Shown here: positions 57,354 through 64,000 of the stretch, one piece after another | Numbering within the stretch: the stretch's first letter is position 1 | Layout: each line of letters starts with the position of its first letter | Assembly (NCBI GenBank): GCA_016223165.1 | Contig: JACRPO010000012.1 | Location: 496,001 to 560,000, forward strand | Direction of reading: 5' to 3' | DNA: 64,000 bases | DNA from: Burkholderiales bacterium | Lineage (GTDB): Bacteria; Pseudomonadota; Gammaproteobacteria; Burkholderiales; Burkholderiaceae_C | Position numbers and translations under genes: made by a program | Notes under the pieces: generated by a model | Database searches by the model: none | Seen by the model: only the letters and a program-made list of their open reading frames with translations | Told to the model about the DNA's origin: nothing

Positions 57354-58402
57354 GACCTGATGCTGCACTCCTCGTTCGCATGAGGGCACTCTTGGTGACT
57401 GCGTTCGCTGCGGCACTGCTGGCCGCGCCAAGCCTGACGAACCAGGCTCATGCCGCTGACAGCGTGACCTGCACCGGCCGCTTCCCGAACCCGATCACCG
57501 ACATCTGCTGGTCCTGCATCCTTCCGATCAGCATCGGCAGCGCGACGATCGCCAACTTCGGCGGCCAGGAAGACATCCTGAACCCGTCGAGCCCGGTGTG
57601 CACCTGCGGGGTCAACCCGACGATCGGGTTGTCGATCGGCTTCTGGGAGCCTGCGCGACACGTCGAGGTCGTGAGGAAGCCCTTCTGCCTGACATCGCTC
57701 GGCGGCGTCGATCTCGACCCCGGCATCGCTGCGCCATCGGCTGCCCGCTTCACCCGCTCGGAGGGCGATGGCGACGGCGGCAGCTTCTACCAGGCGCACT
57801 TCTACGTGAACCCGGTGCTGTACTGGCTCGAGGTCGTGACCGATTTCCCCTGCCTGGAGCGCGGGTCCTTCGACCTCGCCTACATGACCGAGGTCGATCC
57901 ACTTTGGGGTGACGACGAACTGACGCTGATCCTCAACCCGGAGGCGGTGCTCTTCGCCAACCCTGTCGCGGTGGCCGCCTGCGCCGCCGACTGCGTGGCC
58001 GCGACGGTGGGCTTCGGGTTTCCCGAGATGTTCTGGTGCGCGGGCTGCCAGGGCGGGCTGTACCCGATGAACGGCCGCGTGCCATACCACGTGGGAGGGG
58101 TGCGCACCGCGGCGCTGCTGGCGCAGCGCTTGACCGCCAAGATGCACCGCGAACTGCTGGCCTGGGGCTGGCACGGGCAGGCGGGTCTGTGCGGGCCGTA
58201 CTTCATGCCCGCGATGGACAAGACCGCCTACAAGACCCAGCTCACCTACCCGGTGCCCAACACCGCCAAGGACGGAGGCCGCTGCTGCCAGCCCTTCGGC
58301 CGCTCGACCATCGTCTGGGGCGCTGGCAAGGAGTACCCAGTGCGCGGCGAGGACTTCGCCTTCATGTTGTTCAGGAAAAGGAACTGCTGTGTGGGGTACT
58401 GA
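57350..58402 (+). CDS. traU: Type-F conjugative transfer protein TraU
   Basis: A 350-residue secreted, cysteine-rich protein. Its leader (LVTAFAAALLAAPSLTNQAHA) precedes CTGRFPNPITDICWSCILP, FWEPARHVEVVRKPFCLTSLG, FPEMFWCAGCQGGLYPMNG and a C-terminal RCCQPFGRSTIVWGAGKEYP. These are the TraU hallmarks. It stabilises mating pairs and helps transfer. The cysteine content fits the two disulfide-exchange proteins in this operon. It overlaps trbC by 14 bp. Confidence 0.95.
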   Translation: MRPDAALLVRMRALLVTAFAAALLAAPSLTNQAHAADSVTCTGRFPNPITDICWSCILPISIGSATIANFGGQEDILNPSSPVCTCGVNPTIGLSIGFWEPARHVEVVRKPFCLTSLGGVDLDPGIAAPSAARFTRSEGDGDGGSFYQAHFYVNPVLYWLEVVTDFPCLERGSFDLAYMTEVDPLWGDDELTLILNPEAVLFANPVAVAACAADCVAATVGFGFPEMFWCAGCQGGLYPMNGRVPYHVGGVRTAALLAQRLTAKMHRELLAWGWHGQAGLCGPYFMPAMDKTAYKTQLTYPVPNTAKDGGRCCQPFGRSTIVWGAGKEYPVRGEDFAFMLFRKRNCCVGY

Positions 58403-59129
58403 ACGACTTCGCGCGGGCGTGTTCATCGCATCGCTCGTTGGCTTGCCCTTCGTGCAGGCGCAAACGGTCACTGACGCCGACATCGAGCGAGCCAAACGTG
58501 CCCAGCCCGCGGTGACGGAAGCGGACATCCAACGTGCTCGCGAGCGACACCGCGCGCCGACCGATGCCGAGCTTCGGCAAAGCCCGGTGCCATCAGCGCC
58601 AAGGATCGACGCGCTGCCGCAGCCGGCCAGCCGAGCACCGATCGATCTGGAGGCCTTGGCGCGGGGTTTCCAGAGCGGCGAAGAGGCTCGGATGCTGAAG
58701 AACCAGTCGGGCCCGGCCTTTCTCGTGTTCGTGAGCTTCGCGATGCCGGAGGCAGCGCTCTCGCGCCTGCTCGACCAGGCCGAGCGCGCCCGCGCATCGC
58801 TGGTGTTGCGCGGGCTCGTCGACGGGTCGCTGGTGCGCACGGTCGCGCGCGTGCAGCAGCTGATCGGCAGCCGGCGCGTCGCCGTGCAGATCGACCCGCA
58901 GGCCTTCGACCGCTACGCGATCACGCAGACGCCCTCGTTCGTGCTCGTGCGCGATGGAGCCACCGCAGCGCCGTGCGCCAACGGGCTGTGCATACCGGCC
59001 GACGGCTACGTGATGGCCGCCGGCGACGTGACTCTCGACTACGCCCTCGCATTCATTCAGCGCTCGGCCCCGGCCTTCTCGAAAGATGCGGACGCGTTCC
59101 TCAAGCGCCTGAAGGCGCCGGCCGGCTGA
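58389..59129 (+). CDS. trbC: Type-F assembly protein TrbC
   Basis: The 246-residue protein starts with GTG, a hydrophobic leader (GVFIASLVGLPFVQAQ), and two short similar helices (TDADIERAKRAQPAVT, TEADIQRARERHRAPT). The TrbC_Ftype domain follows: FLVFVSFAMPEAALSRLLDQA, SLVLRGLVDGSLVRTVARV and FDRYAITQTPSFVLVRDG. It works with TraW in pilus assembly. traN follows after 10 bp. Confidence 0.92.
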   Translation: MWGTERLRAGVFIASLVGLPFVQAQTVTDADIERAKRAQPAVTEADIQRARERHRAPTDAELRQSPVPSAPRIDALPQPASRAPIDLEALARGFQSGEEARMLKNQSGPAFLVFVSFAMPEAALSRLLDQAERARASLVLRGLVDGSLVRTVARVQQLIGSRRVAVQIDPQAFDRYAITQTPSFVLVRDGATAAPCANGLCIPADGYVMAAGDVTLDYALAFIQRSAPAFSKDADAFLKRLKAPAG

Positions 59130-59139
59130 GGAGCGAACC

Positions 59140-61533
59140 ATGCGCAAGCTGATCGTCTGGTTCACGATCTTCTGCTTCGTCACGACGCAGACTGCGGCGG
59201 TCGCCGGCCCGCACGAAGAAGGCGTCGCCGCCGGCCAGGCCGCCAACCCGGTGGCGCGCAGCAGCGTCACGACGCAAAGCGCCAGCACCGTGGTGCCCGG
59301 CTACACCACGGCGCCTTCGGAGTCGACGTACTACCGGCAGCCCAACCTCGCCTCCCAGGGCAATGCACGCCTGGCGCTGTGCGCGACGATGCCCAACGAC
59401 CCGGTATGCCAGGCACAGCGCGGCGCGATGACTTCCGCGAACATCCCTCGCGCCACCGTCGGCTCGAACGACCCGGCGGTGGCAGCCGCGGAAGGCATCA
59501 TGCGCAGCCCATCGTCGGTGCTCGACAGCCTGGCCTCGTACTACAGCGGCTGCACGACCACCACCACCACGGTGCCCGCCGGCACGCAGCCACGCAGTTG
59601 CCTGCGCTACGTCGGCGTCGGCAACTACCGCTGCTCGCGCACGCTGTCGGTCGGCATCACCCGTTCGGTGAACTGCACGCCCGGCGACTGGTTCGCCCAT
59701 GCGCAGTCCGGCAACACCGGCCTCGATGCGCAGTGCGTGCCGGACCGCCCGGAGACGGCCCAGCACTTCCGGGTCACCGAAAGCGGCGCGCCGCTCGCGT
59801 ACTTCGACGTGGACATGACCACGCCCGTCGTGTTCCCGCAGATGGTCGCCGTGCTGAGCACCTCCTACTCCTACATGACCGGCCAACCGATCCGCACCGG
59901 CGTGTGGGTCGCCGACAAGTCCTGCGCCGGGTCGGGCTGCAGCCTCACCGCGATGATCGCCGCCGAGGTTCAGGAGGTCTGCAGCGGCGGTGGCGACTCC
60001 GGCTACAGCTGCACCAGCGTCGAGCCGTTCCTCAAGCGCTACGCCGCTTGCCGCGCCGGCACGCAAAGCGGCGACAACATCCAGAACACCGTCTGCATGG
60101 GCGACAGCGGTTGCACGACCACCGTGCTCGACGGCGGCAAGTGCTACGCACCGGCCAGCGGCTGGACCTCTCTCGAGGGCATCGACATCACCGGTGCGGT
60201 GGCCGGCAACTACTGGAACATCGACAGCGACCGTCCGGTGATCGGCTGGGATCCGAACCCCGCGTATGGCCCGATCCCGACGATGCGGCTGACCTATGCG
60301 AAGCCGCAGACGAGCTACGCAGCGGCTGATCGATGGGACGACCAGTGCCCGACACTGGCCAGCGGCGGCCGTTGCAGCGTCAACTCGACCGCGGTGTGCG
60401 TCGATGGCCCATCGACCAAGGTGATCGACGGCCTCGCTGTCACCCGCCCCTGCTGGCAGTACGAGAGCACGATGAGCTGCAGCAGCGGCACACCGCCCGA
60501 CCAGTGCGCACCGCTCGTCGCGCAGGGTTGCGCGCCGACCGGCTCGACCTGCCGCCGAACGAACGCCACGACAGGCGTCTGCGAAGTGTTCGAGGACGGG
60601 TATAGCTGCCCGGTGGCGGGTGGCACGACGACCAGCGCGAGCAACTGCCCGTCCAACGTCTTCTGCTTCCAGGGCAACTGCTTCAACATCACCTCGCCCA
60701 ACGACGCCGACTTCGGCCGCAGCATGTCGATGCTCGAAGCCGCGCGCGAAGCCGGCGTGTACCTCGACACCGACCGGATGCAGGTCTTCAAGGGCGAGCA
60801 GAACCGCTGCCGCGACCGGCTGCTGAAGAACTGCTGCTACAGCGACGGCGCTGGATCCGGGCTGAGCAACCAGAGCGTCTTCGGCACTGGGTCTCGTCTG
60901 GTCTACGACATCCTGATGAACTCTGAGAACCGGCAGTTCATCTACCAGGGCATGTCGGCATTGCTGCTGGGTGGCGGGTTCAGCGGCACCTTCACGAGCT
61001 ACGGCATCACGATCGCGGTCAATGGCGCCGCGCTGCCGGCGGGGTCGGTCGCCGTCTACAGCGGCCAGAGCATCGTGGTTGCCTTCGACCCGTGGTCGCT
61101 CGTAATTGCAGTGATCATCTACATCATCCTCTCGATGATGTCGTGCAACGAGGAAGAGGGGAAGCTGGCGATGAAGGAAGGCGCCAGGCTGTGCCACACC
61201 GTCGGCACCTGGTGCTCTTCGTGTTTCCGCGTCCTGGGCAGCTGCGTCTCGTGCATCGAGCACACGACCTCGAAGTGCTGCTTCAACTCGATGCTGGCGC
61301 GCATCGTCAACGAACAGGGCCGCGCGCAGATCGGCAAGGGCTGGGGCGGTGCGCAGAGTCCTGACTGCTCGGGCTTCACGGTGGCTCAGTTGCAGTCGCT
61401 GGACTTCGCGCGCATGGACCTGTCGGAGTTCTATGCGTCACTGGTGCCGACGCTGCCGAACGTGGGCGCCTTGCAAGGCACCAGCGCGGGGCGCGTGCCG
61501 ACTTGCTACTACGGCCAGGGGAGATGCCAGTGA
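59140..61533 (+). CDS. traN: Outer-membrane mating-pair stabilisation protein TraN
   Basis: A 797-residue exported protein with a clear signal peptide (LIVWFTIFCFVTTQTAAVAG) and dozens of cysteines, e.g. SGCTTTTTTVPAGTQPRSC, CSGGGDSGYSCTSV and the C-terminal CHTVGTWCSSCFRVLGSC with TSKCCFNSMLARIVNEQG. These match TraN, the adhesin that recognises recipients. Hydrophobic SLVIAVIIYIILSMM near residue 655 precedes the Cys-rich tail. The central portion is the part that usually varies with recipient specificity. Confidence 0.93.
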   Translation: MRKLIVWFTIFCFVTTQTAAVAGPHEEGVAAGQAANPVARSSVTTQSASTVVPGYTTAPSESTYYRQPNLASQGNARLALCATMPNDPVCQAQRGAMTSANIPRATVGSNDPAVAAAEGIMRSPSSVLDSLASYYSGCTTTTTTVPAGTQPRSCLRYVGVGNYRCSRTLSVGITRSVNCTPGDWFAHAQSGNTGLDAQCVPDRPETAQHFRVTESGAPLAYFDVDMTTPVVFPQMVAVLSTSYSYMTGQPIRTGVWVADKSCAGSGCSLTAMIAAEVQEVCSGGGDSGYSCTSVEPFLKRYAACRAGTQSGDNIQNTVCMGDSGCTTTVLDGGKCYAPASGWTSLEGIDITGAVAGNYWNIDSDRPVIGWDPNPAYGPIPTMRLTYAKPQTSYAAADRWDDQCPTLASGGRCSVNSTAVCVDGPSTKVIDGLAVTRPCWQYESTMSCSSGTPPDQCAPLVAQGCAPTGSTCRRTNATTGVCEVFEDGYSCPVAGGTTTSASNCPSNVFCFQGNCFNITSPNDADFGRSMSMLEAAREAGVYLDTDRMQVFKGEQNRCRDRLLKNCCYSDGAGSGLSNQSVFGTGSRLVYDILMNSENRQFIYQGMSALLLGGGFSGTFTSYGITIAVNGAALPAGSVAVYSGQSIVVAFDPWSLVIAVIIYIILSMMSCNEEEGKLAMKEGARLCHTVGTWCSSCFRVLGSCVSCIEHTTSKCCFNSMLARIVNEQGRAQIGKGWGGAQSPDCSGFTVAQLQSLDFARMDLSEFYASLVPTLPNVGALQGTSAGRVPTCYYGQGRCQ

Positions 61534-61922
61534 TGGCCCCGGCTCCTTCGTTGGTGGCGGCTCTCGGCTTCGTGCTGGGCATCTCCGGAACTGCCCTCGC
61601 GCAGCAGCGTGTCGCAGTGCCCGACGCGCGGCAGCTCCTGATCGCGGCGATCGACGCCCCGGATGGAACGGCGCGCGGCATCCTGAGCGGCCAGCTCGCC
61701 GACGCGATCACTGAGCGATTCAAAGCCACGACCCCGATTCACATCGACGTCAGCACGGAGCGGCGCTACGCGCAGGACGGATGTCGACGCCTCAAGGTGA
61801 GTTTCTGGCAGGACGGTGTGTTGCTTCCCGGTGCGCCTGCGCCTCGGCGACAAACGATCGACTTCGGCATCGACTACTGCCGCGACGGGATGCCGCCGAA
61901 ATCGCTCAAGGAAGCGCCGTGA
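61533..61922 (+). CDS. Exported hypothetical protein between traN and traF
   Basis: A 129-residue protein with a signal peptide (VAALGFVLGISGTALAQQ) and a small beta-rich mature part: VPDARQLLIAAIDAPDGTARG, FKATTPIHIDVSTERRY and two cysteines around CRRLKVSFWQDG and IDYCRDG. The start overlaps the traN stop (TGATG); an ATG at 61524 has its ribosome site too close. It overlaps traF by 4 bp. No standard tra protein is recognised. Confidence 0.6.
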   Translation: MAPAPSLVAALGFVLGISGTALAQQRVAVPDARQLLIAAIDAPDGTARGILSGQLADAITERFKATTPIHIDVSTERRYAQDGCRRLKVSFWQDGVLLPGAPAPRRQTIDFGIDYCRDGMPPKSLKEAP

Positions 61923-62788
61923 AGTCGCCCGTCTCTGTCCGAGCGATGGCGACGCTGCTGCTTTGCGTCTTTGGAACCGCCGGCGGCGTCACCGCCCAGG
62001 AAGCACCGAAGCGCTACTGGTCCGACACCTGGCGCGGCTGGCACTTCTACGAGGATCCCGAACTTGAGTTGCCGCCGGCGAAGCCGCCGTCTCCAACAGC
62101 CAAGGCAACGCCGGTCAGCCCGGCCCGCGCCCCCGAGCTGATCGAGTTCGAGCGGCTGCAGAAGGCGCTCGAGGAACGCCGGAACATCGCGATCATGCGG
62201 CCGACCGAGGCCAATGTGCGCCGCTACATGGAACTCGAGTCGCAGGTCGTTGCGCGGGCTTCGACCTTCGCTGATGTGGCGCAGCGCGTGGCGTGGGCGA
62301 CGCCCGAACTCGATCCAAGCACCCAAGGGCGGCCGGTGAACGCCAAGGCGCTCGAAGTCTTCGAACAGCAGCAACTGGCTGACCGTTCGCGCTCTGTCGC
62401 CGACCTCGGGCGCGACCACGTGCTGATCTTCTTCTTCCGCGGTGACTGCCCGTACTGCCACGCGTTCGCGCCGGTCCTGGCGGCTTTTCAGGCGCGCTAT
62501 GGCATCAGGGTCGAAGCGGTCAGCACCGATGGCGGCACGTTGCCGGGGTTCGCCGAAGCCAGGCCCGACAACGGCATCGCGACCGCGCTGCGCGTGACGC
62601 AGGTGCCCGCCGTTTACCTCGCTCAACCCTTCACCGGAAAGATCACCCCGATCGGCTTCGGCGTGTTGTCCGAGGCGCAGCTCCTCGAGCGAATCACTGC
62701 CGTATCGGCGCCCGGCTACGAGACGCTGCTCCCGGGCGCTGCCCGACGGCTCGACCCGCAGCTCGAGCCCGCGCTCGCCCGTCGCTGA
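61919..62788 (+). CDS. traF: Type-F assembly protein TraF (thioredoxin-like)
   Basis: A 289-residue periplasmic protein (GTG start) with signal peptide (ATLLLCVFGTAGGVTAQ), the TraF opening RYWSDTWRGWHFYEDP and a thioredoxin-like domain carrying CPYC at residues 177-180 (LIFFFRGDCPYCHAF) plus the cis-Pro motif VTQVPAVYLA. F-plasmid TraF has the fold without the redox motif; here CxxC is kept, as in SXT-like TraF, so it may be redox-active alongside DsbC. traH follows after 33 bp. Confidence 0.92.
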   Translation: MKSPVSVRAMATLLLCVFGTAGGVTAQEAPKRYWSDTWRGWHFYEDPELELPPAKPPSPTAKATPVSPARAPELIEFERLQKALEERRNIAIMRPTEANVRRYMELESQVVARASTFADVAQRVAWATPELDPSTQGRPVNAKALEVFEQQQLADRSRSVADLGRDHVLIFFFRGDCPYCHAFAPVLAAFQARYGIRVEAVSTDGGTLPGFAEARPDNGIATALRVTQVPAVYLAQPFTGKITPIGFGVLSEAQLLERITAVSAPGYETLLPGAARRLDPQLEPALARR

Positions 62789-62821
62789 TGGGCGCTTGCC
62801 CACGTCCACAGGGAGACTCCG

Positions 62822-64000
62822 ATGCCACGATCCCTTCGCCTTCTTCGACGTCGATCCGTTGTTGCAGCGGCCGCTGCCTCGCTGGCCCTGCAGCCGATGG
62901 CGCTGCGCGCGGGTGACCTCAACACCGAGGTGAACAACATGTTCAACGCCCTCGGCGCGATCGGCAACTACACGGCACCGGGTGCGTTCAAGGGCCAGAC
63001 CTTCAACACCTACACCGGCGGCTCGTTCTTCATGAGGTCCCCGAACAAGGTCTACCAGCTCGCGGCGATCCAGTTCCCCAGCGCCAAGGCCGGCTGCGGC
63101 GGCATCGACGTGTTCGGCGGCTCGTTCTCGCACATCTCCGCGGCCGAGTTCAAGAACATGCTGCGCAACATCACCGCGGCGCTGCCCGGCATCGCGTTTC
63201 AGCTCGCGCTGGAGGCCGTCTCGCCCTTGCTGGGTGGGCTGACCAAGTGGGCCAAGGGTCTGGAGACCTGGATCAACAACGCGCGCATCAACTCCTGCGA
63301 GACCGCCAAGGCGATCGTCAGCACCGCCGCCGAAGCAGCAGGCTACAGCTCGCAAGAGGCCTGCTCCGACCTCGCGATCGAGATGGGGCTGGAGAGCGAC
63401 CGCGACGCCGCGCGCCGGCGTTGCTCGACCGACCGGCCCAGCATCCTCGCCTCGGCCCGTTCGTCGGGCGACGCGAACGTTCGCAACAAGGCGCCTTTCG
63501 TCGGCAACCTGACCTGGAAGGCGCTGCAGTACACCGGCAGCGCTCTGGATGACCAGGAGCGTGAACTCATCATGAGCCTCGTCGGCACAGTGATCTTCTA
63601 CGCCGAAGACGCCACTCGCGACCCCGAGCCGATCGCGCCGACCATCACGTCGATCAGCCAACTGCTCTACGGCCAGGCCGCCGGCACCGGCACCAACGTG
63701 ACGCAGCACCTGCTGCGGTGCAACGACTACACGAACTGCGACGCCGTGTCGCTGAACACCAGCTACACGCACACCCCGTTCACCGCGCGCGTCGAGACGA
63801 TGATGCGCTCGATCGCCGACAAGATCGCCACGCGCACCGCGATCCCCAACAACTCCGCCGAGGTCGGCTTCGTCAACCAGACCACCGAACCGGTCTACAA
63901 GATGCTGTCGATCGGCGCAACGATTCCGGGCTCGGGCCTGGCCGACAGCCTGATCGCCCAGTACCGCGACGTGATCGCGGCCGACTACGCCTACGTCTTC
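62822..64000 (+). CDS. traH: Type-F conjugative protein TraH (3' end off window)
   Basis: The first 393 residues of TraH: signal peptide (SVVAAAAASLALQPMALRAG), VNNMFNALGAIGNYTAPGAF, FMRSPNKVYQLAAIQFPSA, a CGGIDVFGGSFSHISAAEF block and several conserved cysteines (NARINSCETAK, RCNDYTNCDAV). TraH is a periplasmic/outer-membrane protein for pilus assembly and pair stabilisation. Family members are about 450-480 residues, so roughly 60-90 are missing. traG would be expected next, beyond the window. Confidence 0.95.
   Translation, partial: MPRSLRLLRRRSVVAAAAASLALQPMALRAGDLNTEVNNMFNALGAIGNYTAPGAFKGQTFNTYTGGSFFMRSPNKVYQLAAIQFPSAKAGCGGIDVFGGSFSHISAAEFKNMLRNITAALPGIAFQLALEAVSPLLGGLTKWAKGLETWINNARINSCETAKAIVSTAAEAAGYSSQEACSDLAIEMGLESDRDAARRRCSTDRPSILASARSSGDANVRNKAPFVGNLTWKALQYTGSALDDQERELIMSLVGTVIFYAEDATRDPEPIAPTITSISQLLYGQAAGTGTNVTQHLLRCNDYTNCDAVSLNTSYTHTPFTARVETMMRSIADKIATRTAIPNNSAEVGFVNQTTEPVYKMLSIGATIPGSGLADSLIAQYRDVIAADYAYVF

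Larger units (their letters stand above)
17665..64000. mobile_element. Integrative conjugative element (SXT/R391-like organisation, MPF-F/MobH), right end outside window
   Basis: The stretch carries an element-type recombinase-fold protein, AlpA-like regulator, primase, CI-like repressor with divergent FlhDC-like activators, TraI and TraD, a DUF4400 protein, a restriction/defence cargo island and a full F-type mating-pair-formation operon as far as traH. No plasmid replication initiator or partition genes are seen, and chromosomal operons adjoin on the left, so an integrated element is favoured over a plasmid. The gene order traI-traD-DUF4400-[cargo]-pilus genes resembles SXT/R391. The left boundary is placed at the first element-type gene and is approximate. 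Integrase, oriT and att sites were not identified. Confidence 0.85.

Noticed and set aside
59101..61263. Minus-strand 720-codon frame across traN
   Set aside because: Complement of the Cys-rich traN gene. The Arg/Ala/Val-rich product has no family character.
1..64000. CRISPR arrays, rRNA or tRNA genes, and insertion sequences
   Set aside because: None was found by reading the sequence: no regularly spaced repeats, no transposase-like protein and no convincing tRNA cloverleaf. A dedicated tRNA scan was not possible here.

Overview
The window is very GC-rich DNA with dense, mostly overlapping genes. Its gene families (Bug-type solute receptors, an F-type conjugation system, strong GC3 bias) point to a betaproteobacterium, most likely of the order Burkholderiales. 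This placement is inferred from gene content only. The left ~17 kb looks like ordinary chromosome. The rest (about 17.7 kb to the right edge) is the larger part of an integrative conjugative element (ICE) whose right end lies outside the window.

Chromosomal part (1-17 kb). A minus-strand sulfatase and a Bug/TctC-type receptor face a divergent LysR regulator. A second, paralogous sulfatase ends an operon with a complete sugar-type ABC importer (binding protein, two permeases, MalK-like ATPase) and a DUF4432 mutarotase-like enzyme. That operon diverges from a GntR/LacI chimeric regulator across a palindromic operator. Next is a yhiI-rbbA-yhhJ type efflux operon (HlyD adaptor, RbbA ATPase-permease, ABC-2 permease). 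Two decayed genes follow: a frameshifted, internally deleted metallo-beta-lactamase-fold gene and a truncated hypothetical gene. They probably mark old rearrangement at the chromosome/ICE junction.

ICE regulation and processing block (17.7-32 kb). This holds DUF1173, a tyrosine-recombinase-fold protein lacking the nucleophile, an AlpA-like regulator, small unknown genes, a primase and a DUF932 protein. A CI/LexA-like repressor is divergent from a FlhD-FlhC-like activator pair, which is followed directly by TraI (MobH-like), the TraD coupling protein and a DUF4400 membrane protein. This matches the SetR/SetCD-traI-traD-s043 logic of SXT/R391 elements. The repressor here has lost both residues needed for self-cleavage.

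Accessory defence island (32-45.5 kb). It sits between the DUF4400 gene and the pilus genes, the position of a known SXT/R391 cargo hotspot. It carries a type I restriction-modification operon (half-size HsdS, HsdM, a 33-aa ORF, full HsdS, HsdR, YgjP-like metallopeptidase). It also carries a tightly coupled three-gene system (phosphoribosyltransferase-like protein, ORC/CDC6-like AAA+ ATPase, unknown third protein) and an N6-adenine methyltransferase divergent from a small HTH regulator. The three-gene system is the best candidate for a poorly described biological system.

Mating-pair-formation block (45.7-64 kb). A lytic transglycosylase, an OmpA-like lipoprotein and a pilin lead into traL-E-K-B-dsbC-traV-traC-trbI-traF(S26)-hyp-traW-traU-trbC-traN-hyp-traF-traH, nearly all coupled by 4-bp overlaps. 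This is an F-type type IV secretion system. traH runs off the right edge. An active integrase, an origin of transfer and the attachment sites were not found.
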